Positions 34,990 to 47,774 of a DNA stretch of 64,000 nucleotides are shown here, one piece after another. Within the stretch, counting starts at the first letter, position 1. Every line of letters starts with the position of its first letter. Source of the stretch: M3007 sp041392625. GTDB taxonomy: Bacteria > Bacteroidota > Bacteroidia > Chitinophagales > Saprospiraceae. A program made the position numbers and the translations under genes. Location of the stretch: NCBI GenBank assembly GCA_041392625.1, contig JAWKLR010000010.1, positions 62,001 to 126,000 on the forward strand, given 5' to 3'. The notes beneath the pieces were generated by a model, which saw only the letters and a list, made by a program, of their open reading frames with translations, did no database searches and was not told the DNA's origin.

Positions 34990-35011
34990 ATGGCCAGTGG
35001 CAATGTGCAGA

Positions 35012-35019
35012 CAAATGTA
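35012..35019 (-). promoter_or_regulatory. -7 promoter element for the flippase gene
   Basis: The complement reads TACATTTG, an exact TAnnTTTG match, 23 bases upstream of the start codon. Confidence 0.5.
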
Positions 35020-35059
35020 GGGTTCCTCCCGGAATCCCCATCACAAAACCACCATATTC

Positions 35060-35256
35060 GTAGAGACGCGATGCCTCGCGTCTCCGCCCTACCGGGAAAA
35101 TGTGATGGAAAGGGAACAAGAGGCGGCAAAACGGAAAGGTAGGGCCCTGTGAAGGGGCAATTGGTTAGACGCAATTGATTGGAATTGTTTGTGTGTGTTA
35201 TTCCGGTTTCTGTATTGATGTTCCGATTGGTTAGACGCGAGGCATCGCGTCTCTAC
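35060..35256. repeat. Pair of GTAGAGACGC palindromes in opposite orientation
   Basis: One copy is at 35060-35084 (GTAGAGACGCGATGCCTCGC, then GTCTC) and a second, inverted, at 35234-35256. A partial GGTTAGACGC copy lies at about 35165. The outer arms GAGACGCGA/TCGCGTCTC are self-complementary, so each copy can form a hairpin. The second copy supplies the stop codon of the CYTH gene (TAG of GTAGAGACGC). The rest of this 260-bp gap shows nothing more. Confidence 0.75.
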
Positions 35257-35780
35257 GGGGTTGTGCGTAAAATCATATCCGAATACGATTCCGATTGGAT
35301 GTCCGTTGGGTCGATTTCAAAAACCTGCATGTAAAACCTGCATTGTTGTTCGAGCTCGGCAGCGGGCGTGCTGTATTGTTTGGCAATGGCTTCGATCTCT
35401 ACAAAGTGCCCAAGGCCATCCACGTAATCCAGATGAAATTTTACATTGTCGATAAAAAAAATCTCGCGGGTTTTATCAACGACGACATGAACACCCAGGG
35501 CCCGGGAAAGCGTCTCCAAAATTGCTTGTGGGTTTGCAACGGGGGAATATGCTACATCGGATATGCGCGCATCGGCCTCATTGCTTCGGTTGTATTGAAT
35601 CAGGCTGTTTTCGATGTTGCCGGTCCGGAGTTTGAGACGCCCTCTATGCGCTGGAATACAAAAATAGGTGTCGATCTGATGATCGACACCTATTGGGTTT
35701 GCTCCATTTTCAAGAAGCCAGGTTTTTATTTTTGCAGTTTTCTCGGTTTTTGCTTTAACCTCAAAGTTTATGTGGGACAT
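35253..35780 (-). CDS. CYTH-domain protein (class IV adenylate cyclase-like)
   Basis: 175 residues from the ATG at 35780. The upstream in-frame part is shadow of the NifU gene region. The start HINFEVKAK carries the ExxxK-type motif of CYTH enzymes (E-V-K-A-K here in place of ExExK), followed by GRLKLRTG and LIQYNRSN (basic strand residues that bind triphosphate), and later the acidic FHLDYVDGLGHFVEIEA. The fold acts on triphosphates: cAMP-forming cyclases, thiamine triphosphatases and tripolyphosphatases. Which one is uncertain. The gene starts 12 bases after the nifU stop on the same strand, so they are likely cotranscribed. Confidence 0.82.
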   Translation of the reverse strand: MSHINFEVKAKTEKTAKIKTWLLENGANPIGVDHQIDTYFCIPAHRGRLKLRTGNIENSLIQYNRSNEADARISDVAYSPVANPQAILETLSRALGVHVVVDKTREIFFIDNVKFHLDYVDGLGHFVEIEAIAKQYSTPAAELEQQCRFYMQVFEIDPTDIQSESYSDMILRTTP

Positions 35781-35791
35781 GCCGTAAGGAT

Positions 35792-36400
35792 TTATTCCAT
35801 TTCCTGAACAACTTCCTTCACTTCCGGAACCATGCGTTTCAACATACCTTCTATACCGGCTTTTAAGGTTACGGTAGAAGAAGGGCATCCGCTGCACGAA
35901 CCTTGCATGGTCACGTGCACTACGCCCTGGTCGTATGCTTTAAACTCAATGTTTCCACCATCCATTTCAACGGCTGGTTTTACATAGGTGTCGATCAGTT
36001 CTTTAATTTTCTTTGCGATTTCTCCGTTTTCACCAGAGAAGAGGTCGGCATTTTGCTCTGCGTTCAGGGCTTCCATGTGTGCTGCAAACCCTTCTTTCAC
36101 CACTTCATCGCCCCGCTCAATGTAATCCTTGATAAATTCTTTGAGTTTGAGCATGATATCCGTCCAGTCGTAGTTTAGTTCCTTGGTGACGGTTACATAG
36201 TTGTTGTTGAAATACACGCTTTTTACAAAGGGGAGTTCCATAAGGCTGGCAGCCATTGGGCTCCATTCTTTTGCAAGGTCGGCTTCTTTAAAATCGGCAA
36301 TTCCCTGATAGATGAGGCGATTGGTTACATACTTCAATGCCTCCGGGTTGGGAGTTTGCTCGGTATATAGCATGACAGGATTCTTCGCTACCGTTTCCAT
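35792..36400 (-). CDS. NifU/NfuA-type iron-sulfur carrier protein
   Basis: 202 residues from the ATG at 36400 (ETVAKNPVMLYTEQTPNPEA). The N-terminal Nfu_N domain covers about 10-95. The C-terminal NifU domain (about 120-200) has the cluster-binding CxxC in GSCSGCPSS. Nfu proteins receive Fe-S clusters from the Suf/Isc scaffold and pass them to apo-enzymes. An exact promoter octamer TACTTTTG lies 28 bases upstream, which supports this start over one 39 bases earlier. Confidence 0.92.
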   Translation of the reverse strand: METVAKNPVMLYTEQTPNPEALKYVTNRLIYQGIADFKEADLAKEWSPMAASLMELPFVKSVYFNNNYVTVTKELNYDWTDIMLKLKEFIKDYIERGDEVVKEGFAAHMEALNAEQNADLFSGENGEIAKKIKELIDTYVKPAVEMDGGNIEFKAYDQGVVHVTMQGSCSGCPSSTVTLKAGIEGMLKRMVPEVKEVVQEME

Positions 36401-36427
36401 AATTTTCTTCTTTAGATTAATTCTACG

Positions 36428-36435
36428 CAAAAGTA
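36428..36435 (-). promoter_or_regulatory. -7 promoter element for nifU-CYTH
   Basis: The complement reads TACTTTTG (TAnnTTTG). Transcription would start around 36421, leaving a leader of about 20 bases. Confidence 0.55.
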
Positions 36436-36521
36436 ACAAGATTCTTATTATTTGGTTCAGCTAGTGGCAGATCATGTATATTATTTTTATGATTGGCTGC
36501 TTCCATAGCTTAATAGGTGTT

Positions 36522-37244
36522 CTAATAGTTGCGGTTCACGGCAATCGCGATAGTTGCCAGACTTAAGCTGCCAACTTCCGACTGAAGCAGGGCCTGGCAG
36601 CATGACTCCATGGTGGCGCCTGTCGTGAGCACGTCGTCAACAAGTAAAATGTGTTTGCCTTTTAGTTTGTCTGTTTGTCGGGCCTTAAATACAGCCTGGA
36701 CATTCGAGAAGCGCTCAATCCGGCCTTTATTGGTTTGGGAAATGGTATGTACCTCACGGCGCAGGGCTTTGGGCCAAAATGGGATTTGCAGACTTTCTGC
36801 GATGCCTTGTGCAAAACGCGCACTTTGATTGTACCCTCTTGTTTTTTCTTTTTGGGGATGGAGTGGCACGGGCACCACTGCATCGGGAAGTTCGAAGTTG
36901 GGCGTAGTGGCAAGCTGGGCACCCAGGCTTCTACCGAGCCGCAGGCCAATTTCAGGTTTGTTTTTGTACTTCAGTGCATGAAGTGCGCTTTGGATTGGTG
37001 TTTTTCGATTGAAATAATACATGGCTGTACCCATTCTGACGGGGGCAAGTCCATAAAAGCGTTCGGTGAATTCATTTTCCGCGCAATTGAGATGGCCGGT
37101 TGGTTCCAATTTAAGTTTGCAACGGATGCAAAAGCAGCTTTTGTTGGTAGCCAGCTGGCGGGCACAGGCTACACAAAGCTCGGGATAAAACAAATGGATA
37201 AAGCCTTTGGAAAGCTCGGTCAGTAATTTGGGGTAGGGGTTCAT
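36522..37244 (-). CDS. ComF family phosphoribosyltransferase-like protein
   Basis: 240 residues, full ComF length. N-terminal double zinc-type cysteines CVACARQL and CFCIRCK precede the phosphoribosyltransferase domain, whose PRPP loop is ILLVDDVLTTGATM. VPLHPQKEKTRGYNQSARFA is the other hallmark. ComF takes part in DNA uptake in naturally competent bacteria, but the family is near-universal in Bacteroidota and its reaction is not defined. It is monocistronic. Confidence 0.92.
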   Translation of the reverse strand: MNPYPKLLTELSKGFIHLFYPELCVACARQLATNKSCFCIRCKLKLEPTGHLNCAENEFTERFYGLAPVRMGTAMYYFNRKTPIQSALHALKYKNKPEIGLRLGRSLGAQLATTPNFELPDAVVPVPLHPQKEKTRGYNQSARFAQGIAESLQIPFWPKALRREVHTISQTNKGRIERFSNVQAVFKARQTDKLKGKHILLVDDVLTTGATMESCCQALLQSEVGSLSLATIAIAVNRNY

Positions 37245-37555
37245 CTTTTTTTCTTCAAAAATACAATGGGTGGAATGGGAGTGGTAGCCCTGGGTTGTAA
37301 TTAAATAAAGTTAATATGAGGGCAAAAAAGCGCTTTGCAGACTAATAATGGGATTTATGCATTGGGTAAGAGGGTGTAGAGCATACTACCCGGTTGACAA
37401 TCTCCATAAAAGGGTTTTAATTTGTGGTGAAACCAAAAAACCGGACGCAGTCTGCTACCTATATATATAGGTGGGCGATTGTGCCCATTAACCCCAGGCC
37501 AATACCACTGTTGCGTTGCATCAGGAGGTAGCGGCTATTAAAAACCATAAACCCC
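37245..37555. other. Gene-free gap with a 16-bp palindrome
   Basis: This 311-bp gap separates divergent comF and an unknown gene. It contains the perfect palindrome ACCTATATATATAGGT at 37457-37472, about 85 bases before the downstream start. No other feature is seen. Confidence 0.5.
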
Positions 37556-37996
37556 ATGAAATCAGTACCCCTCGAAAACGTGGGCGGTGCAACTAACTTG
37601 TCGTTGGTGTTGCATTTGTCCCTACAGGCGCTTCGTCATTCCCGTTTACAAATCAAGGCAGTCCACTTGTGTGACATGTTTGAGGTTCACGCCTCGGAAT
37701 TGACTCGCATGCACATGCTGCATCTCCGGCCACAGTATGCGCCCTTGGTCAATGAGGCAATGTTGTATCGGCTCACCAGTCACCTCTTTCGGCAGTTTCC
37801 AACGCTGGTGCTATATGAGCGAAACGATGGTAGCTATAAGGTGAGTTTGTACAACCGGCACGGCGAAGACCGTTTGCCGAAGTCGATTCGGGATATTCCC
37901 GTTTTACCTCCACCGTTCAAACGCATGATTCGGCCAGGAACAACCAAGTGGTTTTTGCAACAGGAAGCGGCTCAGGTACGCTCTGAAGGGGCTTGA
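37556..37996 (+). CDS. Uncharacterised protein, 146 residues
   Basis: I do not recognise it. No signal peptide or membrane segment is present; the middle (LCDMFEVHASELTRMHMLHL) is His/Met-rich and helical, and the end (PVLPPPFKRMIRPGTTKWFL) is proline-rich and basic. Composition and length are coding-like. It is followed directly by the rRNA promoters. A 16-bp palindrome lies 85 bases upstream. Confidence 0.5.
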   Translation: MKSVPLENVGGATNLSLVLHLSLQALRHSRLQIKAVHLCDMFEVHASELTRMHMLHLRPQYAPLVNEAMLYRLTSHLFRQFPTLVLYERNDGSYKVSLYNRHGEDRLPKSIRDIPVLPPPFKRMIRPGTTKWFLQQEAAQVRSEGA

Positions 37997-38050
37997 GAAA
38001 AAAAGTTTTATTTTTTTTAGCCGAGTACTTGTTTGTTTAAATTGTAGCTT

Positions 38051-38058
38051 TACCTTTG
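38051..38058 (+). promoter_or_regulatory. rRNA operon promoter P1 (-7 element)
   Basis: TACCTTTG in the context TAGCTTTACCTTTGCGCCCGC, about 330 bases before the 16S gene. TTG-rich sequence lies 20-25 bases upstream for a -33 element. Confidence 0.65.
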
Positions 38059-38159
38059 CGCCCGCTTCGAACGAGAGGCAATGAAAAAGAGGTGTTAGAG
38101 TTGAAGAAAAAAGGTAAATTTTTTTTGCAAAGAGCTTGGATTGGTGATTTAGAATAGCG

Positions 38160-38167
38160 TATCTTTG
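38160..38167 (+). promoter_or_regulatory. rRNA operon promoter P2 (-7 element)
   Basis: TATCTTTG, preceded by AGCTTGGATTGG about 25 bases upstream as a likely -33 element, about 220 bases before 16S. The core GCGTATCTTTGC is shared with the tRNA-Lys promoter at 3784. Confidence 0.7.
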
Positions 38168-38380
38168 CAGCCCCAATTACGGGAGCATTTGAATAAGCAA
38201 TATCATCTACCGAAAGCGGTAGATTGAAATAAAGAAGTTCATTGACATATAGATTAGTGAAAAAAACTTTGTGGATACACAAGATGAATAATCTTGAAGT
38301 ATGTTTTGTGTTGGGATCGAACGAAGAATAACAGATCTATAGAAATCGTTGAATCACTTTGGTGGTTTGACAAAGAATTT

Positions 38381-39900
<1,520 letters not shown>

Positions 39901-40002
39901 AGAGCAGATCTTTCGGGAGATGCCAACACAACCACGAAGTTTTTTTGCTAATCTGTCAATGATTTAAAGTCGGCTTTCGCAAGAAAGAAGGTTTTAAATT
40001 AT

Positions 40003-40077
40003 AGGGCTAGTGCTTCAGTTGGTTAGAGCGCTACACTGATAATGTAGAGGTCTCCAGTTCAAATCTGGATAGCCCTA
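40003..40077 (+). tRNA. tRNA-Ile (anticodon GAT)
   Basis: Acceptor AGGGCTA pairs with TAGCCCT, followed by discriminator A. Anticodon arm CTACA-CTGATAA-TGTAG has anticodon GAT. T arm TCCAG-TTCAAAT-CTGGA. It sits in the 16S-23S spacer, its usual place. Confidence 0.96.
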
Positions 40078-40142
40078 CACTTTTATTGTCAGCGGATCAA
40101 CGAAGCCGTAGTTCTGCAGGCAAAATGCAGCCACAAACCCTT

Positions 40143-40209
40143 GGGGATTACCCAGCCTAGAGCACTAGCTTGCAGTTTAGGTCACGGTCTGAACTGATAT
40201 TCTCCACCA
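40143..40209 (+). pseudogene. tRNA-Ala-like remnant in the rRNA spacer
   Basis: At the place where Bacteroidota rRNA spacers carry tRNA-Ala(TGC), a 67-base stretch begins GGGGATTA and ends ATTCTCCACCA, as a tRNA-Ala with encoded CCA would. Between them CCTAGAGCACTAGCTTGCAG recalls the D and anticodon arms, but bases are missing: no regular D stem, a broken anticodon stem, and a T arm (CGGTCTGAACTGAT) that lacks GTTCGA. About nine bases are lost compared with a complete tRNA. It is unlikely to fold as a working tRNA, unless the consensus is wrong here. Confidence 0.6.
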
Positions 40210-40537
40210 GTGCCTGATCAACGGATCAAGCACATGAAAGATTGAAACACACGTATTTAAGTTCCATACGGGGAACTGCACACCAAACGTGGTGTGTAAA
40301 TGGTTCGAATCCATTTTAAGTAGCCGTTGTACACGGTATACGATCCGAAAGCCGGTTAGATAGAACCAAGGTAACAGGAAAGAATACATAAAGACGTGTA
40401 TAAAAAGTTCATTGACAAGTTTGGGAACAGGAGTAGAAGTAAAGAAAGTAAGTTAATTACAAACACTGAGTCAAGAAAGAGCGACTGATTGGAAAATACA
40501 GTCACGAGATTACAACTGTAACAAGTTGTTTATGAGT

Positions 40538-43346
<2,809 letters not shown>

Positions 43347-43525
43347 TTTTTTTTATAAACCTCACTCTGAAAGTATCTTCCCTGGGTAGTGACAATTAAG
43401 TCAATTACTTGAAATACACAGGCTGTTAGACGTTCTTTGGACACAGTGGACTTACATATTTATTTTTATTCCTTCCTTAGCTTTTGTCAATAAAAGACAA
43501 GTGATCTACGGATCACAAAGACATG

Positions 43526-43634
43526 TTGGTGCCTATGGCGGTGGGGCTCACCTCTTACCATTCCGAACAGAGAAGTTAAGCCCACCATGCTGATGGTACT
43601 GGGATAGATGTCCCGGAGAGTAGGTCGGTGCCAA
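43526..43634 (+). rRNA. rrf: 5S ribosomal RNA
   Basis: About 109 bases closed by the terminal stem TTGGTGCC/GGTGCCAA. It contains ACCATTCCGAACAGAGAAGT and the loop E region. It follows 23S after a 180-base spacer and ends the operon 13 bases before a terminator. Confidence 0.93.
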
Positions 43635-43646
43635 CCTAATATACCT

Positions 43647-43682
43647 AGCCCGAAGTGCGTACCGCGCTTCGGGCTTTTTTTA
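43647..43682 (+). terminator. Rho-independent terminator of the rRNA operon
   Basis: AGCCCGAAG (43647-43655) pairs with CTTCGGGCT (43667-43675), with further pairing of GCG/CGC inside, followed by seven T. It may also serve the convergent DUF2201 gene, whose stop is 8 bases beyond. Confidence 0.92.
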
Positions 43683-43689
43683 TTGGATT

Positions 43690-44920
43690 TTACCCAATTT
43701 TGATCTTGCGTCCGGGCAATTTTCTCCAACTCTCCTGCCCCTGCTCAATACCCTGGCACTAATAACCCACAGAACGGGCATGCGCAATGGAACTTCCGGT
43801 GTTGCCGCGTATCCATCGGTAAAATAAATCAATGCATCCGGCCGAAACCGGTTGCCCCAGCGAATGGCATCATTAAAATCCGTTCCACCCCGGCCATAAA
43901 CCAACTCAGGTGTGGTTCCTTTATAGGGGTAATCGCGGTAGACTTTTGTATCGCTTTCTATAATGGTGATGTCTGCACCTGAGCGCCACAATTGATAGAT
44001 TTCCTGAAAAATGCCTGGAATTCTTCTGAACCAATACTTCCGGAAGTATCGATGGCCAACAACAGCCGTTTCCGCCGCCGGATGCGAATACCCGGATTGG
44101 TTCCGTACCTTCTCGACGGCCTGCGAATGCTGTTTTGAAGCCGGGTGCTGGAAGCGCTGGAGGCAAAAAGACGCAGCAATACCCGCCAGTTTAAGCCTTT
44201 TTGCCCCGGATGTATGAGTGCATTCAAATGTTCTCGGACCAGGCCCGGAAGATTGCCCCAGGCCGAAGTACTTGTGCGCTGGTGAGCAGTTCGGAGTAAA
44301 CTCTCCTGATGCATGTCAACTGCATGGCGCTCCATTTCCGATCGGGAACGAATTTCCCGCCAGGGCTGATGCCGCTCCATTCCATGCGAATTCGAACGGA
44401 TTTTATCGAGTTCCTCCGCGCTGGGTGTTCCGGAAAACGCCCCATTGCTTTCCTGCTTGAGCGTCTCCATTTTTTTGTAGTAATAATACCAGGTCTGACC
44501 TGCCTCCAGACGCAAATCAGGAAACGAATCGAGGAAAATACTGTCTTCCGGAAGTTGTCCCCGATCGATGTATTGATTCACAACAAGGTCAAAGGAAATG
44601 TTGAGTAATTGGGAGTCATAGTGGGACTGGTCGACCGAAAGGTGCCGGAAAACCAGGTGCAGCATTTCGTGTTTGAGCACACCCTGCCGATACAACGGAT
44701 TGGTCAATTCTTTATCCCAAAATGGGGCATTTACAAAAAGCGTCAATCCGTTTGGAGTAACGCCTACGGCCAGACTATCAACCGGATGGGCAGGACCCAC
44801 CACTTCCTTATTGATGCTGCCCAGCATGTGTGCGTAAAAAGGTTCCTTCAGCAGAAGCGAAATACTTGTGCTGGAAAGTTCATTCAGTACACGGCCGACT
44901 GGAAGATCAAGGGCGTTCAT
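43690..44920 (-). pseudogene. DUF2201-type putative metallopeptidase with VWA-like domain, two frameshifts
   Basis: About 410 residues if whole. N-terminal region: a zinc-peptidase-like HEMLHLVFRH (HExxH) at about residues 84-93 within LKHEMLHLVFRHLSVDQ. C-terminal VWA-like half: LLLAIDTSGSIGSEEFQAFF (DxSGS metal site). A missing T in the run at 44007-44011 (plus-strand AAAAA) moves the frame; correcting it gives IYQLWRSGADITIIESD and YGRGGTDFNDAI, then DALIYFTDGYAATPEVPLRM. A missing G at 43751-43753 breaks it again; correction gives the true end GIEQGQESWRKLPGRKIKIG and a stop at 43690. Its start codon overlaps the stop of the upstream partner (TAATG). Homologues usually stand beside a MoxR-type AAA ATPase, not found here. 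Confidence 0.78.
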
Positions 44921-45936
44921 TACCTGCGTATCGAAAGGTCGAATTTTTTGAGTAGGGGCAAATCTGAAAGCTGCAGTTCGATTTGTTCAAATGGGTTCTC
45001 ACGCAAATCTACCTCTTCCAATTGGCTAAACGAAGCAAGAAAAGCAGGAGTACTTTTGAACTCATTGTTCGATGCATGCAACAAATTTAGTTCTCTGGAT
45101 TCCTTTAAAAAATCCAGGCTGTGCATGCGGCATTTTACAAATTTTCCATCGCGCAGCTGTGGGAATGGCCCCAGCCTGTCTTCTCCTTCAATCGGATAAC
45201 CGTCTATCTGGAATACTTCGAGCGAGTCAGAACCAAACGGACCCTGCTCCGGAACCAACATGGGCTCTCTGGGGCGTTGCGTGCCGCGTTTGATCTGCAG
45301 CGTTTTTAATTTTGGAAATTGAAACAAAACAACTGGAAACTCCAACAACCGCGTATTTTCAATATACACCGCTTCAATTGGAAGTGCTTGCAGGTATGGA
45401 AATGAGGCTTCCAATTGGAAGGATTTACTTGCCGGCAGACTCAGATATTTTATAAAATGCAACCCCGAAACAGATGGAGGAAGTACTTCCCCTGCAAAAT
45501 GGGTCAGATCCAGTGTTTGGTGCCCCTGGACAAAATAGGCACTCTGACCACCACCGCCCTGATGCCACAAACACATTTTTGCCGTCAGAATAAAATCAAA
45601 CAGGTCAAAATCTTCCTGATGGTATTTTTCGAAAAAAGCCGCTTCGTTGTAGTAATAGGAAGCGCTTTCGCGGAAGCGTTGGGCGAGCTGGGCCATGTCC
45701 TCTCCCTCCTGTTGCCTGATGATCCGGGTTGCACGTGCAGCGGTTTGCCGGTTTTTGTGAAAAACAGCAAGCCCCAACAGGATTCCAAGCGAGCGACTGG
45801 TAGGCTCCACGCCCTCAATAAGAGAAAGAACAAGCGAACTGTTGTCCTGGTGTTCGTCTCCAATAAGCCGGGCGAGTTGCTCGTCCGATCCTTTTTTCAG
45901 GCTTTCCGGGGCGTTTATATCTGCTTCATTTTTCAT
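44920..45936 (-). CDS. Leucine-rich-repeat-like protein paired with the DUF2201 gene
   Basis: 338 residues from the ATG at 45936; a longer reading would run into the divergent regulator's upstream region. Residues 1-115 are helical (QLARLIGDEHQDNSSLVLSL). From about residue 150 leucine-rich repeats appear with irregular spacing: LDLTHFAGEVLPPSV, LHFIKYLSLPASKSFQ, LKTLQIKRG, then LNLLHASNNEFKSTPAFLAS and LEEVDLRENPFEQIELQL. It is cytoplasmic by lack of a signal. The TAATG overlap with the DUF2201 gene implies coupled translation and a shared role, perhaps as the recognition half of an ATPase-driven pair. Function unknown. Confidence 0.72.
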   Translation of the reverse strand: MKNEADINAPESLKKGSDEQLARLIGDEHQDNSSLVLSLIEGVEPTSRSLGILLGLAVFHKNRQTAARATRIIRQQEGEDMAQLAQRFRESASYYYNEAAFFEKYHQEDFDLFDFILTAKMCLWHQGGGGQSAYFVQGHQTLDLTHFAGEVLPPSVSGLHFIKYLSLPASKSFQLEASFPYLQALPIEAVYIENTRLLEFPVVLFQFPKLKTLQIKRGTQRPREPMLVPEQGPFGSDSLEVFQIDGYPIEGEDRLGPFPQLRDGKFVKCRMHSLDFLKESRELNLLHASNNEFKSTPAFLASFSQLEEVDLRENPFEQIELQLSDLPLLKKFDLSIRR

Positions 45937-46162
45937 ATCCTTTGGCTCACACCCGGCACTCCTCCGCGCCCGGTGTCTAATTTTTAACATATCAGCGCCC
46001 TGAATGTTGCTTGTTTTGCCCAAAACCTGCAACATTTCACAGTTTTCAATTATTTTTGAAAACAAAATTCCCGCTTTTGTATTTATGTAGTTGATCACAC
46101 TATTGGAAATACCAAAGCAACAAACCAAGTTGTCTGTTGCGCGAATTTTCGAAACAAGAATT

Positions 46163-46663
46163 ATGGACATTCAGGAAGGCAAACAACGATTTATTGAATC
46201 ATGGGGTAAAATGGGCAGCGATTGGGGAATCAATCGCACAATGGCTCAAGTACACGCCCTCTTGATGATTTCTCCGGAACCCATCTGCTCCGACCAGGTT
46301 ATGGAAGAATTGAATATTTCGCGTGGAAATGCCAACATGAACCTGCGCGCACTCATGGATTGGGGCTTGGTACACAAACAACTCAAGCCCGGCGAACGCA
46401 AGGAGTATTTCTATGCCGAAAAAGACATGTGGACGGTCGTACGGCAGATCATTGTACACCGGAAAAAGAAAGAGTTGGAGCCCATGCTCAAAGTGCTCGA
46501 CGAGGTAGCCGTAGTGGAACCAAGCTGCCCGCACTCCCAACGGTTCGCAGAAACCATCCAGGACATCAAAGTGTTTTCACACAAAGCCAATCAAACCCTG
46601 GATGCCCTGACTAAGTCGGATTCAAGCTGGTTTTCCAACATCTTCATGCGCATGGTCCGATAG
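46163..46663 (+). CDS. GbsR/MarR-type transcriptional regulator
   Basis: 166 residues from the ATG at 46163 (DIQEGKQRFIESWGKMGSDW). A winged helix-turn-helix is clear: GINRTMAQVHALLMISPEPI, then CSDQVMEELNISRGNANMNL and RALMDWGLVHKQLKPGERKE. This is the GbsR layout, in which the N-terminal FI..WG.MGS..GI is diagnostic. It represses target genes on binding a ligand in known relatives. It is divergent from the LRR/DUF2201 pair (about 225 bases between starts) and converges on the efflux operon, so either could be its target; the divergent pair is the better guess. Confidence 0.85.
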   Translation: MDIQEGKQRFIESWGKMGSDWGINRTMAQVHALLMISPEPICSDQVMEELNISRGNANMNLRALMDWGLVHKQLKPGERKEYFYAEKDMWTVVRQIIVHRKKKELEPMLKVLDEVAVVEPSCPHSQRFAETIQDIKVFSHKANQTLDALTKSDSSWFSNIFMRMVR

Positions 46664-46668
46664 GCTTG

Positions 46669-47772
46669 TTAGCCTCGTTTCCGATAGGTCCAGACGGCAA
46701 GTGAATTCACTGCCACCGCATAGAGTAAAACCGAGAACAGGTTGTTTTTTATCTCGGCAAACCCGGCACCTTTCAACAGTACAAGTCGCATAAACTCCAC
46801 AAAGTACCGAACCGGATTGAGCCGGTCCAGGTATTGAGCCCATTGCGGCATGCTGTCAATCGGTGTAAACAAGCCCGACATCAGGATAAAGATGATCATG
46901 AAAAACCAGGCGGTAAACATGCTCTGCTGCTGGGTTTCTGAAAAGTTGGAAATCAAAAAGCCAATTCCAAGCATAGAAGGAGTAAAACACATAGTGTAAA
47001 GAAATACGAGCCACAAACTGCCCTCCATTGGAATCCGGAAGGCCAGCCAACCCGCTGTAAGGCCAATAGCCATCATCAGAATAGACAAGAACCAGAAGGG
47101 CAACATTTTTCCCAAAATAAACTGCCAGCGTTTTACCGGGGTTACGTTGATTTGCTCAATGGTGCCGATTTCGCGTTCCCGAACAATATTCAGAGCTGTC
47201 AGGAAACAAATGATGAGGGATACAATCACGCCCAAAATCCCCGGAACCATAAAGGTTTTGTAATCGAGTTTGGGGTTGTACCAATTGGAGTAGCGGATGT
47301 CCAGGCCCTGAAATTGCCGACCCGATTCTGCTATGCGCTCCTGGTTGAAATCGCCTAAAATCCGGTTTGCATACCCAACGGCCAGCCCGGCTTTTACCGC
47401 ATTTATGGCATTGGCTTGCAGCGAAATACCAGCATGCGATTCGCGCATTAACTGCCGCTCAAAATCCGGTGGAATTTCCAGAGAGAGGTCTACCTTGTCT
47501 TCGGCGAGAGCCACATCGGCCTGGCGGGCGGAAGGAAACCGATCATACAATTTGAAATATCCGGATGCGGTAAACTTGTCAACCAGTGCCCTGGATGCTT
47601 CCGAATGATCGTGGTCGACCAGGCCAAGTGAAAGGTTTTTTACCTCATAGCTAGCTGCAAAGGAGAGCAACATGGTCTGCACTACCGGCATCACAAACAG
47701 GAAGGGCAACATGATTCGGTTGCGAAAGATTTGCAAAAACTCTTTCTGAATAAGGAAAAATACGGTGCGCAT
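46669..47772 (-). CDS. ABC-2 transporter permease (YbhR-like)
   Basis: 367 residues. N-terminal TM helix (about 20-40) is followed by a large extracytoplasmic loop (about 45-175, with SFAASYEVKNLSLGLVDHDH) and five more helices in the last 200 residues, the ABC-2 type 3 layout. LNIVREREIGTIEQINVTPV is the conserved motif after TM2. It is the last gene of the efflux operon, and its partner permease ends 3 bases upstream (start and stop nearly adjoin), so the two likely make a heterodimer channel. Confidence 0.9.
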   Translation of the reverse strand: MRTVFFLIQKEFLQIFRNRIMLPFLFVMPVVQTMLLSFAASYEVKNLSLGLVDHDHSEASRALVDKFTASGYFKLYDRFPSARQADVALAEDKVDLSLEIPPDFERQLMRESHAGISLQANAINAVKAGLAVGYANRILGDFNQERIAESGRQFQGLDIRYSNWYNPKLDYKTFMVPGILGVIVSLIICFLTALNIVREREIGTIEQINVTPVKRWQFILGKMLPFWFLSILMMAIGLTAGWLAFRIPMEGSLWLVFLYTMCFTPSMLGIGFLISNFSETQQQSMFTAWFFMIIFILMSGLFTPIDSMPQWAQYLDRLNPVRYFVEFMRLVLLKGAGFAEIKNNLFSVLLYAVAVNSLAVWTYRKRG

Positions 47773-47774
47773 AC

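Noticed and set aside
37457..37472. Palindrome ACCTATATATATAGGT as a specific operator
   Set aside because: It is only one A/T-rich palindrome with no second copy and no regulator gene beside it, so it is only noted within the gap entry.
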